Made by a program: the position numbers and the translations under genes. The notes beneath the pieces were generated by a model. That model searched no databases, was not told the DNA's origin, and saw nothing but the letters and a program-made list of their open reading frames with translations. Positions 23,601 to 35,879 of a stretch of 64,000 bases of DNA are shown in pieces (position 1 is the stretch's first letter; each line of letters begins with the position of its first letter). Origin of the DNA: Corinectria fuckeliana (Eukaryota > Ascomycota > Sordariomycetes > Hypocreales > Nectriaceae); contig WPDH01000187.1 of NCBI GenBank assembly GCA_019137255.1, positions 186,001-250,000 on the forward strand, given 5' to 3'.

Positions 23601-24690
23601 GATATTGGACGTTTCTTTTCCCTCTTCTTTTTCATCCTCGAAGCCGTGGGGATGGTGCCAGTCGGCGGGTTTCGGGCGCAGGTAGGTTGGGTCGGTAGGT
23701 CACCTGGCCCTGCTTTGTTGTTCTACTGTTGGAAATGGGTTTCCCGAAATGGGAAAAGAGGCTGCAGCTAGATAATCTAGGCTCTAAGATGGAGCGATAT
23801 TTTTGGTTCTGAATTGCTCATGGAGTCAATCTTAGATGTCGTCGAAAACCCAAGGATCTATCTACTATGGGACAAGTCATAAAATCACAGAGCTTCTTAC
23901 AAGTGTTGACTCCCACAACTAATTGGATATCATAATGTAGTGAAATGCAGGGAAGGAACAGCAATCATTAGTAGGCGCTTGTCTCTGGTCTCTGACTTGT
24001 TGACATTACGCAATGACGAGAGTAGTCGTTTTCTGGGTGCTGTTTACTGTCAGGAGGATCAACTGCTACGACCTAGCACATAATACGTTCTTGTCAACCA
24101 CTTTATTCTGAAGAATTTGGCTTGACATGGCCACTAATAGCAGTCGCCGCCGAGACTCGATGTCATGATCTAGAATCTAATTTGCAAGTGACTACGTCTT
24201 CATTCTGACACAACCTAAATCAACCACGCTACTATTCCTCACGACTCAAGAGCACATTGCGCTCAGCCAAGCGTCAACCACCTACGAGACATCACAGTCA
24301 CGACGGAAACGGTCCACATGACGTAAAATACTTGGTGTTTTTTGTGGTATAGAATAGCCAATACTACGGGTAACTTGGGCAGATATAAGTCCACTTACCC
24401 ATCCCTCGTCGTTCTCCCGCATCGTCACATGTGAGATTGCCCCTCCCTCCGAGAGTCTGCAACTATAAATGTTTCCTTGGTCTTGTTCGAGACCCTAAAC
24501 CCCCTAAACTTTTCGCGGCATGATGATTCGAAAAATAACTGCCGCCAACGCCCTTGGATCAAATAAAAGCAAAACGATAACGTAAACAAAAACAAAACAA
24601 AAAGACACCAAAGGCCTCCATATCCGTTCCGTTCGGGTATCATCAGCTCTCTCTCTCTCTTTCTCTCTGTCTCACTGGTCTCTCCATCCA
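23601..24690. other. 3' flank of the NRD1-like gene
   Basis: No gene recognised. The portion next to 24691 should be the 3' UTR of the minus-strand RNA-binding protein gene; it includes a CT microsatellite at about 24648-24668. Confidence 0.45.
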
Positions 24691-27307
24691 TTACTTGCCA
24701 GAAGTCGGGTCTGGGAACGAGAAGCCCTGGGGGAAGTTGGGCATGCCGTTGGGCAGGGTGCCGATGCCAAAGGGGAAGCCACCCATGAGGTTCTGCGGGA
24801 TACCGCCCATGTTTATATCGTCGCGGCGGTCGTCGCGGTGGTCGTCGCCTCGGCGGCTGTTGTTGCCGTGGCCGCTACCGCTACCGCTGCCGTTGCTGGT
24901 CTCGCGGCCGCCTCGTCGCCAGCGAGAACCATCCTCGTCGCGGTTGCGAGTCGACTTGGGTCCATTGGAGCCGCCCTTGTCGGTCTGCATGCGCCGGCTG
25001 ATGGCCTTGGAGGAGACTCCGGCACCAATCTCGATGTCGGGCTCTTCGACACACATCCCGGACTCAATAGGACGGCCGCCACTGCCGCCAAAGGGAGCAG
25101 TCAGCATCCACTTGCGATCGGCTTCTGTGAGCTTGTGAATGGGGATGACGCTGATGCCGGTCGAGTAGTCGCTGCAGTCTCTGGGACCGAAGCCAACACC
25201 CCAGCGAGTCTTTGCAACCGTTAGCTTGGGTGTCTTGGGGGGCAAGAGGGGAAACTGGGTTGACTTACGCGAAGGGGTACTTCTAGGTTTCGAGTATCCT
25301 CAGTGCCGTCCTTGGCGGTGACGGCATCCTTGCGGGTGAGCATCTTGACGAAAGCATGTCGCTTGTCCTTGTTGACGATGCAGGTCTGGACAGTACCGAA
25401 GCGGCTGAAGATGTTACGCAGCTCGTTCTCGGAGCAACTAGGTGGGGGTTAGCATCGGTTGGCATGGCGAATTGGGGACACCGCGAAAGACAAGGCTGTG
25501 CGTGTATGTGCACTTACGTTACTCCTCCCACAAAGAGGGTTCGGCTCAGGACCTTGATATGGCCCGGCGCCATGTTGGGGTCGATTTCAATCCATCTGTC
25601 GCCCTGGGGATGATCCTGATCTAGACTTGCGCTCCGGCCACGGCGTCCGGGCGGGCTACGCTGACGATAGTCACCTCCGCCGCGTCGGTCATCGTGGCGA
25701 CCGCGGTTCGGCGAGTTACGACCATGCTCCATGCGATCACGTCCGTTTCGGGGTGAGCCACGGGCTCCCCAGCCACGTTCAGGGGATCTTGATCGTGATC
25801 GGCCGTGATATCTGGGAGGGGTTCTTACACGGTCATGGTAGTCCCTGTCACGTGATTCATCTGGCTGCATCAACGGCCCTCCCCACGTCGGTTGGCCAGC
25901 CGCATACGGATTCTGCGTCGCCGGCACGGGAGGCTGAGGGTGGGGGGCCGGTGCAGCTCCCGCTCCTCCGCCGCCCATGCCCTGGATCAGAGCCGGGATT
26001 TTGTCAAATGGGACGCCTTGGTCGGCAAGCGCTTTGATCAGCAGGATCTGCTGCTGGACGTTGGAATCTAGTCCGTGTCCGCCTGCCCCGGCGCCGGGAA
26101 GGGCGACGGGGAACGGGTGGGGATTACTCGGATTGTTCGGAAGAGCACCTGGAAGGGCATTCTGGCCCGGCATCTGAGGCAGACCAAAGGGCAACGACGG
26201 CACATTTACAGGCTGCGAGGTCGTGGGATAGGATACGGGCATATAGGCCTGTGGCAGAGCCGACGACACTGGCTTCGGCAAACCCGCGGCAGGCAGACTA
26301 TACGAGGCGGTTGGAGCCGGGAGGACTGAGGTGGCTGGTGGCACGTTGGTGTTTTGTCGTGCAATGTTGGCGAGAGCCTCGAGGATGGAGGAACCGTTGG
26401 CGGGCATGGGACCTGCTGGTGCCGCAGGTTTGCCCTGGAGCGAGGCCATCAAGTTCGGCGGCGGGCTACCGGGAGGTGTGGTAGATGCTGCTGTAGGAGC
26501 ATACTGGTTAGACTAGAACTGAAACATTGGGGGCTTCCTCGAGGCTGAGAATATGTACACAGCCTGCAGGAGACGGTCGGAGGACGACATACTTTGTGGT
26601 GGCGGGGCACTAAGCTTCTCCTTAAAGGACTCAAGCATAGGCGTGGGAAAGGTCTGGCCTTTCTCCCAGATGTCAAGGAGCTTCTTAATCTTTTCCTGCA
26701 CATGGGGTGTTGTGTGAGTTACGGTCCAAACGATACGAGACAGTGACGAGGAGTATGTTCATGGGTCATGAGAAGCAGCGGTGGAGGCCAGCTTCTGCGA
26801 GGCGCCGAGGCACACGGCCCATGCGGACAGCTCCGGCTACACAAGGGAAATATTGCGAGTACAAATATGCGTACCTTTTGCTCCTCTGGGGCAGTTTGCA
26901 GGATGTCATTCATCAAAACGGGCATGAGTTCCGTCACTCTGTGGACTCCCGCAGCGTATGTTCCATCCTGGGCAGAGCTGTTTATTGCCTGTGCCTGGGC
27001 CTTTGCCTGCTCCAGCCATTTTCGGGTTACAGAGTCTACGACGTAGAGTACTCCCAACTTGTGAGTTCCTGGTGCCTTTTTGAAATGTGTGTAGATCTTT
27101 TGGATGAGGACAGACTCGGACTGTGGGGGTGATGGGTCAGCGACTGTGGGAGAGGGGGAAACAACTCGGTGTCGGAGCAAGGCATACCTGGATGTTGGAC
27201 ACACAGAGCGATGTTAAACTGGTGATGCGGGATCCGGAAACTCCTGGGGGCTTCAAGTTCAGCATGGCCTGGAGGCCGGCCTCTAGGTCTGCTACTGCGG
27301 AAGCCAT
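24691..27307 (-). CDS. NRD1: NRD1/Seb1-like RNA-binding protein (CID + RRM)
   Basis: Predicted factor for RNA polymerase II termination and 3'-end processing that binds the Pol II CTD and nascent RNA. Six exons on the minus strand: 27307-27188, 27120-26875, 26695-26593, 26490-25518, 25437-25269 and 25209-24691, giving 709 residues. Exons 1-3 form a CTD-interacting domain (GSRITSLTSLCVSNIQ, KLGVLYVVDSVTRKWLEQA, IKKLLDIWEKGQTFP). A Pro/Ala/Gln-rich linker follows at about residues 165-390, then an Arg/Ser/Gly-rich segment (RYHGRSRSRSPERGWG). The RRM spans about 470-545, with LFVGGVT (RNP2) at the exon 4/5 junction and KRHAFVKM (RNP1). The next stretch, RWGVGFGPRDCSDY, is conserved behind the Nrd1/Seb1 RRM. 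The tail is Gly/Asp/Arg-rich. All junctions keep frame. In fission yeast Seb1 acts in coding-gene termination and heterochromatin; which role applies here is inference. Confidence 0.9.
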
Positions 27308-30300
27308 GGCGACGGAAAGAAGGGATCCTCGGACTACACGAGATGCCGCAGCTAAAAGCAGTCCTAGAAAGACGATGTCTTAGAACAGCCGCGATCGGAA
27401 AACAATGAAAAACGTGCGCCGTGTGTAAAGCACGCGAGACGAGGAAAACAAATTTTCCCAGAAGCGGGTTTTCGCCGCGTTTGCCAGGTACGAAGGCTGT
27501 GGGCCTGATTACGCAGTCGCGACTGACGAAGGTGTATACGAGAGAAAGCTCCTGGTCGCTAGGTCGCGAATACAAAGAAGGCAGGCTTCAGGAGTACGGT
27601 GCGGTATGGTACGGCGGCTTGTGCCAGAAATGCTCTTCCTTCTACTGTGCCGGGACTCTCAGAAGTTCGACCACGTCACTAGAGGCTGGTAGCAGCTGCG
27701 AGAAGCGTCAAGCGGATCCGTCTAAAGCGGAAGTCTTCGACACTACGTGGTGTCGAGAAAAGAGTACAATGTTGCTGAATATGATATCAGCCCGCTGTTG
27801 TCTGAAGGGCGAGTGGTGATGGGCGTGACGGTCGTCGTTGGGTGACGATAGAGTGATGTGAACGGAGGAAAAAGCGGGAGGGCGCCCGGTGGGGGCGAGT
27901 TGTTGGTCACAAGGAATCGAAACGCCCGAACGAGCGCGTTGTTCTACCGGCGCTTACCCGGCACGAGGCAGGCTCTAGGGTGTCATGTGCAGTATCATGT
28001 GTAGTATCACGTGACCGTTCATGAATTCGTCGCCTCATGCCCAAAGATTCCGGCTGACATAAGTTATCCGATTGAGCAGTTTTGAGATGCCCCGTCATCG
28101 GCGGTCGGTCAAGGACAGGACGAAGCCCAGGATGACCAGGGCCACATGGCGCACCGTGAAATGAACAACTAGCAGCGTGGCGGTAATACCACGTAGGTAT
28201 TAATAATGTCGGGTATGCCAAGGGGCCAGGAGCCGAGGAAGCCAGGGCAACATCGCGAACGAGTTTTCATCCTCTCAAACATGGCGAAAATGCCCATACA
28301 GCTACCCTGGAGGTTTAACCGTGGAAGGCATTTTAGGGCACACAGTCAGAATAGCCGATGACTGGTCTAAGCCCGTAAACAGAGCCGAGCTGGTCGGGCG
28401 ATCGGAGGCTCTGGGCAATCAATACTCGCTTGTCGGGTTGGGGGAAGACTCGGCGGGTACTCGTGTATTTCATATCGGCGGAGATTCGGAGAGGGGTGAG
28501 GGGGCACTTTCTCCTCACGGCTCCTCACAGGCACACTAAGAACGGCATATTGTTGGAGTACCAAGACTAGGAATAAAAGATAGGACTGGTAGTTATGAAT
28601 AGGCAAAATTAAAACAGCATCAGTGATAGTTAGGGATAGGAGTAGTCCGTAATAATTTTGTATAAATGCTTGGTTATATTGAGATATTCCTTAGTTTAGA
28701 CTTGATTAAGTGTTTGTACCTACAGAAGTATATTGTTTGCGCACGTAGCAGAAGTTGTTTGTGCCCCTGGTAATACTCTCTCAGAGTTGGCGCCGGATGG
28801 AGGGGGCTTCGGCAGTGCCAGCGGCCAGCACGCGCCGCATAGCAAGGGTGTCCTTGAGGCCGGTGGCGGCAATGGCCACGGGATATCCGGGCTCTGGAGC
28901 AAGAGTGCTGGGGACCACCCCTGGGAGAGATTCTCAACTGGAGCTAGAGCAAGAACAGGCAGGCCAGATCCAAGCTATGTACGGAGGAGGCATGGGGCGG
29001 GACTAATCCCACGTTAGCAGGAACCCATCTGACGTCAAGGACACCAACCAGAAGGGGCGCTTTGAGGCCGAGGCGGTAGGCAGGTAGCATCTGGGCACCG
29101 AAAGAAGCGCTGTGTGGTGGGGACTGCACAGCAAACAAACGGAATCCGTCAGCATTCATTCTCAGGGCTGTTTGTTGTCTCGAGTAAGGGGTCTGCGCGG
29201 TGCAGAGCTGTGCGGTGTCTTATGCACCCTGGGCAACTGGGGCAGCATTCGTCGAGGAATGAAGCTAGATACAGCCCCCAGTGCCGGACGGCGTGTAACT
29301 GGCTTGGTGGCGTACTATGTAAGGTGGCCATAAGGCCCCGAGCTGGGCCGGCACCGCCAGCAACAAACGGGATGGATGGTGGAGGAGGAGGATGATGGGT
29401 GGATGGTGGATATCACTCCCAGACTCCCTCCACTTGTGCGAGGTGCAAGAATGACGACAGGAACGAGCACCCTCCAATCTGTTACCGAGCCTCCCGTCCG
29501 TCCAGATCTTACTTCCAGCCCCAAAGCTGGGTGCGTGTTATACGTAAGTACAAATACCCTCTGGTAATTCCCATGGAAGCGCTTGCTCGTTGGTCGGTAA
29601 AGGCTGGCACGCACACACACTCATCTCGAACAACAAAACCCGGGCCTAATATGTGAATGGTTGAGCCGTGGCGGCACGAACTCCTCCTCCACTGGCTGCA
29701 AGCCCTCCTTCCTTTTCCCTCCCCCCAGACGCACGTAGGCGGCATGTCCGGACTAGAGGGCTACTACTATGTAAGCTGTTGGGGGGGGGGGGACCAAGAA
29801 TAAATTGGCTGCGAGAGGAACATCGAATTGGAGGCGGTCGTCGGGGTTCGACATGGGTAAAGGATGGGAATTCTTTTCGGGCTTGCAGGTTGGGGGTCGC
29901 AACCTCCGTCCCTCACACGGAGGAGGTTACCATGGAGGCGACATCGCCGCCGCCCCAGAAGACTCCCCAGAGGTCGCGCACAGTCCCCTGTAAAAGCCAT
30001 GCCGGAGCCCTGCAAAAGACCGCACCCCTGCGGGTGCGCCCCGTAAATTAGCCCTGCTACAGTACAACGACGTAACAATTCGACCGCTGGCGGAGGCAAG
30101 CCCTCCCCCAGGCCCACTGTCGCACACCCCCCGTCTCCGTGTCCGTCCCCGAGGTCCAGGTCACGGCCGGCCTAATTTTTCCTACCTGCGCCTTTTTTAC
30201 TTGGACTCTTTCTTTTTTCTATCCTCTCATCTCTCTCCGGCTTGTCTGCCAATCTGTTCTTTCTTCCTCTAGCACCGCTTCGTCCCTCGTCCATCACACC

Positions 30301-30310
30301 TCCATTCACA
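27308..30310. other. 3.0-kb divergent intergenic region, NRD1-like / citrate synthase
   Basis: Head-to-head spacer carrying the promoters of both neighbours. No conserved coding frame is recognised; several 60-140-codon frames are present on both strands. The part near 28550-28720 is moderately AT-rich, and a G12 run lies near 29780. Just before the citrate synthase ATG the sequence is pyrimidine-rich (30180-30300), which is usual for a highly expressed fungal gene. Confidence 0.5.
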
Positions 30311-32079
30311 ATGGCCTCTGTCACCCGTCTCAGCAACGCTGCCCTGCGGGCTTCCCTCCGCTCCTCGCCCGTCAACGGCTCCGCCTTCAACGCGGTCCGA
30401 TGCTACTCGGCCAAGACCCAGGTACGTTCCGGGAGCTTCGGCGCAAGTGCAATTCCTCGGCTATGGTTCAGCATCACTGACACCCGTTGTAGACCCTCAA
30501 GGAGCGATTCGCCGAGCTGCTGCCCGAGAAGATTGAGCAGGTCAAGGCCCTGCGCAAGTCAGTCGCCCTACCCTCGATGGCCACCCGCTGACACTCGACG
30601 GTCATGTCGCGGGCAATGGCCATTGACACTTGGCAATCTGTCACCCCTACAACGTGTATACTGACATTCAATGGCAGGGAGCACGGTTCCAAGGTCATCG
30701 ACAAGGTCACTCTTGACCAGGTCTATGGCGGCGCCCGAGGCATCAAGTGCCTGGTCTGGGAGGGTTCCGTCCTCGACTCCGAGGAGGGTATCCGATTCCG
30801 TGGCAAGACCATTCCTGAGTGCCAGGAGCTCCTCCCCAAGGCTCCCGGTGGCAAGGAGCCTCTTCCCGAGGGTAAGTCGAATACCATTTGACGACTTGCG
30901 ACCCCGCGCTCATATTGGGCGTGGGCGTTGCGTGGCGGCATGTGCTAACCCCCGCTCTCCCAGGTCTCTTCTGGCTTCTCCTGACCGGCGAGGTTCCTAC
31001 CGAGCAGCAGGTCCGCGACCTCTCCGCTGAGTGGGCTGCCCGATCCGATCTCCCCAAGTTCGTCGAGGAGCTCATCGACCACTGCCCGACCGACCTCCAC
31101 CCCATGGCCCAGTTCTCTCTGGCCGTGACTGCCCTCGAGCACACCTCCAGCTTCGCCAAGGCCTACGCCAGGGGCATCAACAAGAAGGAGTATTGGGGCT
31201 ACACCTTTGAGGACTCCATGGACCTCATCGCCAAGCTCCCCAATATCGCCTCGCGCATCTACCAGAACGTCTTCAAGGGCGGAAAGGTCGCTCCCATCCA
31301 GAAGGACAAGGATTACTCCTTCAACTTTGCCAACCAGCTCGGATTTGGTGACAACGCCGACTTTGTTGAGCTCATGCGCCTGTACCTGACCATCCACACC
31401 GACCACGAGGGTGGCAACGTCAGCGCCCACACCACCCACCTGGTCGGCAGCGCCCTCAGCTCCCCCTTCCTGTCTCTCGCTGCTGGTCTCAACGGTCTCG
31501 CCGGCCCCCTGCACGGCCTGGCCAACCAGGAGGTGCTCAACTGGCTCACCGAGATGAAGAAGTCTGTTGGCGATGATCTCAGCGACAAGGCCGTCACTGA
31601 CTACCTCTGGTCGACCCTCAACGCTGGCCGTGTCGTTCCCGGCTACGGCCACGCCGTCCTGCGCAAGACCGACCCCCGTTACACTGCCCAGCGCACCTTT
31701 GCTCAAGGTATGTAGACCTGCTCGCGCAACTTGCTTTATCGCGTTTTCGTTTTGTTCTACAATGCTAACAATTGGCACAGCCAACATGCCCGACGACCCC
31801 ATGTTCCAGCTCGTCAGCCAGGTCTACAAGATCGCCCCCGGTGTTCTGACTGAGCACGGCAAGACCAAGAACCCCTACCCCAACGTCGATGCCCACTCTG
31901 GTGTTCTCCTCCAGTACTACGGCCTGAAGGAGGCCAGCTACTACACCGTCCTCTTCGGCGTGTCGCGAGCCATCGGTGTTCTTCCCCAGCTGATCATCGA
32001 CCGCGCTTTCGGTGCTCCCATCGAGCGCCCCAAGTCCTTCTCCACTGAGAAGTGGGTTGAGATCGCTAAGAAGCTGTAA
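30311..32079 (+). CDS. cit1: Citrate synthase, mitochondrial
   Basis: Condenses oxaloacetate and acetyl-CoA to citrate in the mitochondrial matrix. Five exons: 30311-30421, 30493-30557, 30678-30871, 30964-31707 and 31781-32079, encoding 470 residues, the normal size for the fungal enzyme. The first ~35 residues (MASVTRLSNAALRASLRSS...) are Arg/Ser-rich and lack acids, as in a mitochondrial presequence. Active-site regions are visible: NVSAHTTHLVGSALSSPF and GYGHAVLRKTDPRY (catalytic histidines) and NVDAHSGVLLQYYG (catalytic Asp). The C-terminus keeps RPKSFSTEKW. It could in principle be 2-methylcitrate synthase, a close paralogue; I prefer citrate synthase, since AKL/SKL peroxisomal ends are absent and the overall sequence reads like the CIT1 type. 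A YHM2-type citrate carrier lies downstream on the same strand. Confidence 0.93.
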
Positions 32080-34161
32080 AATGGGTGCCGAAGCAGGGGA
32101 GGAATAAGAAGGGATACGGACAGAGAGAGGAACAAGGATGGCCAGTTGTTCAATACGAGGAGGAAGGCCAGGCGGGTGGGCAGCAAGGATTTGTTGGCCC
32201 CAAGGGCGCTTGTACAATACAACGGGACTGTTTTCGTTTGGTAATGAGCCACACAGGTCGTCGCGAAGCGGACCTGAATGATTTTTTACAATTATCCGTA
32301 GTCCAAGCGCGGTCTGCGCGCAGGACAGCAGCAAGAATGCGCAATCATGATGATGACGCGATGATCTAGGTGCTCGCCTCGGTAGGTGCTGACTTGGTTC
32401 TGCTGTACGCAGTACACAACAAGGCACATCCGGTTGGCGTTGAGGTCAAATTCGGAGGCCGACTTCGCGATGTCGGGTTACGTCAGCGCCGATCTGATGT
32501 CCGGACTTTTGCTTATTTCCCCGGGCGTGTTGACCCCAATGAAATATGGTGCATGCGGGATAATGTGTGTCATGGCACCTATCATCCTGCCCGTCAAAGC
32601 TTGAGCTGCCGCTGCTACCACAAGGAGCTTAGGCCCGGGGCCCGCGACCGGGGGCATTTGGGAGAGTTCCCGGCCTTCCAGGGGCTCAACAATCGGTGTT
32701 GGGACGGGAGTTGAGAGGGCAGGGCTGTTGAGAGCAGTGAAAAGGGCAGCCCTAATTTGCCAACAAGGCGCCACAGGGGGCGGGCTGCGGGCTGTGTGTG
32801 TGAGTGGCCAGACGGGGGACGGGTTTGGGATGCAGGCAGGCTTTCCGACAAAGGCCAAGCTATTGGAGGTGCACTTTACACTGGACATGCTACATCCATA
32901 GTAAGATCTTGATAAAGGTACGAGTTACTGTTAGTTTCTTGTCGGCACAATCGTCTTTGATGCGGTGCAACGAAGCGTGTTTATTTAAAGTCGCCGTGTA
33001 ATAGAGTGGAAGCTGGCTCGGAGCTGCCATTAATTACCGTGTAAAGCTGCTGAAGCTCTCTATTTGAAGTGTGGCCCGTGCCCATGCTTGGGTACTAGGG
33101 TAGGGACCTCCACAGGGCGCAATCGGGGAATGGAGGGTGGTTGGGTGGTTGGGTGGTTGATCGGCCATCGGCGTGTTTCTTTTTCGGCTTTTTGGCTTTT
33201 TGGCTTTTTGGCTTTTTGGCTTTTTGTCTTTCGTCTTCCTAAGCCCGGCCACGCCAAACCAGAGTGGGAGAGCTCCGCGGTTCACCCCTCACTCCCCGGA
33301 TTTCACATGGGATCGGGCATCTTGCTGGGCGGGATCTTCATCTGGCTGCTGCTCTCCGGCTCGGCTTGCCCTCGGCTGGCCGTGGTATAGCTGATACATA
33401 CCGACCAGAGGAAGGGGGTGATGAGTGAGTCCCTCGAGATTAGATGGGCAAGGGCTCAGATAGATAGGTAGTATTGGTGTTTTCTTTCTAGAGCATTTAA
33501 TAGCAACTTGTCATCCTCCGAGCTGCGTTCGTTTCTCGTCCCCGTCCTACTTCACCCTCATAACCATCCCAAGTATATCCTTGTTTGTATCACTGTAAGT
33601 TGCCTCTCCCTCTTCGTTCTCGCAAAACAAAATCCAAGAATAAAATCCAATCCTGGGCCACACCGCAATGCAAGACTCTAAGCTACACATTCCCTGCTCC
33701 CACCGCGTATGCGCTGTGGTGTGTGTGTGCCCCTCCAATCCCTGAAGGTGCCTAAATTACAGAGCCTTGCAAGACAACCGGTCAAAAAGCAAGGCGAAGG
33801 AAGCACCCAGAGCACAACAAAAAGGCACGGCAAAAAGCCCCCCCGAAAACACGTGCTAATCGAAACCGGACTGCCAGCAGAAGAAAACCACAGCGGCTTC
33901 CTCCCGACAAGCTTCTTTCTTCCCTCTCAACCTCGGCTTTCCCTCCGCCAAAAACTAGCTCTCCCTTCCCGAGTCCCCCCCATTTGCAACCTGTCGAAAT
34001 CTGACTCAGCAGCTCTCTCCCCACGTTTTTTTCCCGCGAAATCCTGCTTGCTGCGGTACCCCTTCTCTCTCCCACTCCCCATACTCCTCTTCCTCCCACT
34101 CTGCGACGAAGCTCCCTCTTCCCTTGGTCAGGGCCCCTTCTTCTCACGACATCCCAAAGTA
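32080..34161. other. Spacer between citrate synthase and the citrate carrier
   Basis: 2.1 kb with no gene recognised. Contents are the citrate synthase 3' UTR, five perfect tandem copies of the octamer GGCTTTTT at 33186-33225, and a long C/T-rich leader with runs of CTTCC/TCTCCC from about 33890 to 34150 just ahead of the carrier ATG. Confidence 0.5.
33186..33225. repeat. Octamer tandem repeat (GGCTTTTT)x5
   Basis: Five exact head-to-tail copies of GGCTTTTT, read directly, in the citrate synthase/YHM2 spacer. It is a minisatellite likely to vary in copy number between strains. Confidence 0.9.
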
Positions 34162-35345
34162 ATGGCTGCCACCACCACCGCCGCGCCCATCGGGGGCTCC
34201 AACACGCTGGAGAAGAAGCCCGTTAAGTTCTCCAACTTGCTCCTCGGCGCCGGCTTGAACTTGTTCGAGGTCACCACCCTCGGCCAGCCCCTCGAGGTCG
34301 TCAAGACCACCATGGCTGCCAACCGCGGTGACGGCTTCACCACATCTTTGGGACGTGTCTGGTCTCGAGGTGGTCCTTTTGGCTGTGAGTGAAAACCCCA
34401 TCTCCCCACCCTGGCCTCTTAGAGAGACCGACCCGATCCTCTTCTCCGGGTTTCGAATATCGAATCTCTTGAATTCTCTCAATGCCATGCCATCGCATTT
34501 GCTGACCTTCTCCTTCGCAGTCTACCAGGGTCTCATCCCCTGGGCCTGGATTGAAGCTTCCACCAAGGGCGCCGTTCTCCTCTTCGTCGCGTCCGAGGCC
34601 GAATACTACGCCCGCAGCTACGGCGCCTCCGAGTTCGGCGGCGGCATCATCGGTGGCATCACTGGTGGTGTTGCTCAGGCCTACGCCACCATGGGCTTCT
34701 GTACCTGCATGAAGACGGTCGAGATCACCCAGTCCAAGCTGGCTGCCACCGGTGTCAAGCCTCCGTCTACCTTCCAGACATTCATGGGCATCTACCGCCA
34801 GGACGGTATCCGCGGCATCAACAAGGGCGTCAACGCCGTCGCCATCCGCCAGATGACCAACTGGGGTAGCCGATTCGGTCTCAGCCGTCTCGCCGAGGGC
34901 TGGATCCGCACCGCCACCGGCAAGAAGGATGGCGAGAAGCTCGCCGTCTGGGAGAAGATCCTCGCCAGTAGCCTCGGTGGTGGCCTCAGCGCCTGGAACC
35001 AGCCCATCGAGGTTATCCGTGTCGAGATGCAGAGCAAGAAGGAGGACCCCAACCGTCCCAAGAAGATGACGGTTAGTAATACTTTCAAGTATATTTACGA
35101 TTCCAACGGCGTTCGCGGTCTGTACCGTGGCATTACCCCCCGCATCAGTTTGGGTATTTGGCAGACGGTTTGCATGGTCGCGTTTGGTGACATGTAAGTT
35201 TTCCCCTTCCCTCCGAGGCCTCAATATCAGGAGCCTGGTATGCCTCTTTCTACCTTAGAACTCATATACTAACCAACATTTAACCTATAGGGCCAAGGCT
35301 TACGTCGAGAAGATCACCGGCGATAAGGTTACTGCTAAGCATTAG
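34162..35345 (+). CDS. YHM2: Mitochondrial citrate/2-oxoglutarate carrier, YHM2 family
   Basis: Inner-membrane carrier of the SLC25 superfamily; in yeast Yhm2 exchanges mitochondrial citrate for cytosolic oxoglutarate and helps supply cytosolic NADPH. Three exons: 34162-34384, 34521-35193 and 35291-35345, 316 residues against 314 for yeast Yhm2. The first repeat has a signature that departs from the classical PxDxxK (TLGQPLEVVKTTMAA); the second reads GFCTCMKTVEITQSKLAA and the third AWNQPIEVIRVEMQSKKED. These atypical signatures are characteristic of YHM2. The last exon is only 55 bp and gives AKAYVEKITGDKVTAKH. All junctions are in frame. It is the same strand as, and 2.1 kb from, citrate synthase, which suggests linked function but proves no co-regulation. 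Confidence 0.92.
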
Positions 35346-35879
35346 GAGGCGTTCAAGGGAAGCGGCGAAAGATAATTGCGCAAAGGGCCATACCCACTGC
35401 TTTGTTATGTTTCTTGGAATACTTAGGGTTTTCTCTGACGGGGAATGCTCGCCGCCTTGTGTGTGTGGTATTGCTTTCGACACTATCTGTTATAGACATG
35501 ACCTCGGGCCTGTGATAGGGAACGGGCTTATACGAAATAGACGGAAATCATTGCTATGTCTGTCCGATATTTGTGTCATGCTTTGCGTGCTTTGATTTAT
35601 AGCGATAGTGCTGCTTTGCACCACGGTATGCTACGTGTTTACCTCTAGTTGTAGGTTTTTCAAGGCCAACGGAACCTGTCCCACTTTCTAGTCTATAGAG
35701 CACCTGTCAGCTCAGTCCGACACCAAGAACCCGATTTACACATGTCCGCGGCAGCTGTCCGTTAACCCCCTACACCTGCATTCTATCTCGTGTAGTACAA
35801 ACTCGAGGTCTACTAGTTGCCGCGGATGAACGCCTAGAGCTCGGTTGCTAACGAATAGCTAATAGCTCGCCTGATAACT
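35346..35879. other. YHM2 3' flank
   Basis: About 530 bases of ordinary composition after the carrier stop codon. Nothing beyond the expected 3' UTR is seen. Confidence 0.5.

Noticed and set aside
13669..24690. Looked for a biosynthetic cluster, CRISPR-like array, 5S rRNA or further tRNAs
   Set aside because: No signature enzymes, no regularly spaced direct repeats, and no sequence folding as tRNA or resembling fungal 5S rRNA was found by eye.
30945..31802. 285-codon minus-strand frame over citrate synthase
   Set aside because: Antisense shadow of conserved exons 4 and 5; Gly/Val/Glu-rich without similarity.
34337..35224. 295-codon minus-strand frame over the YHM2 gene
   Set aside because: Shadow of the carrier exons; no independent promoter or domain.
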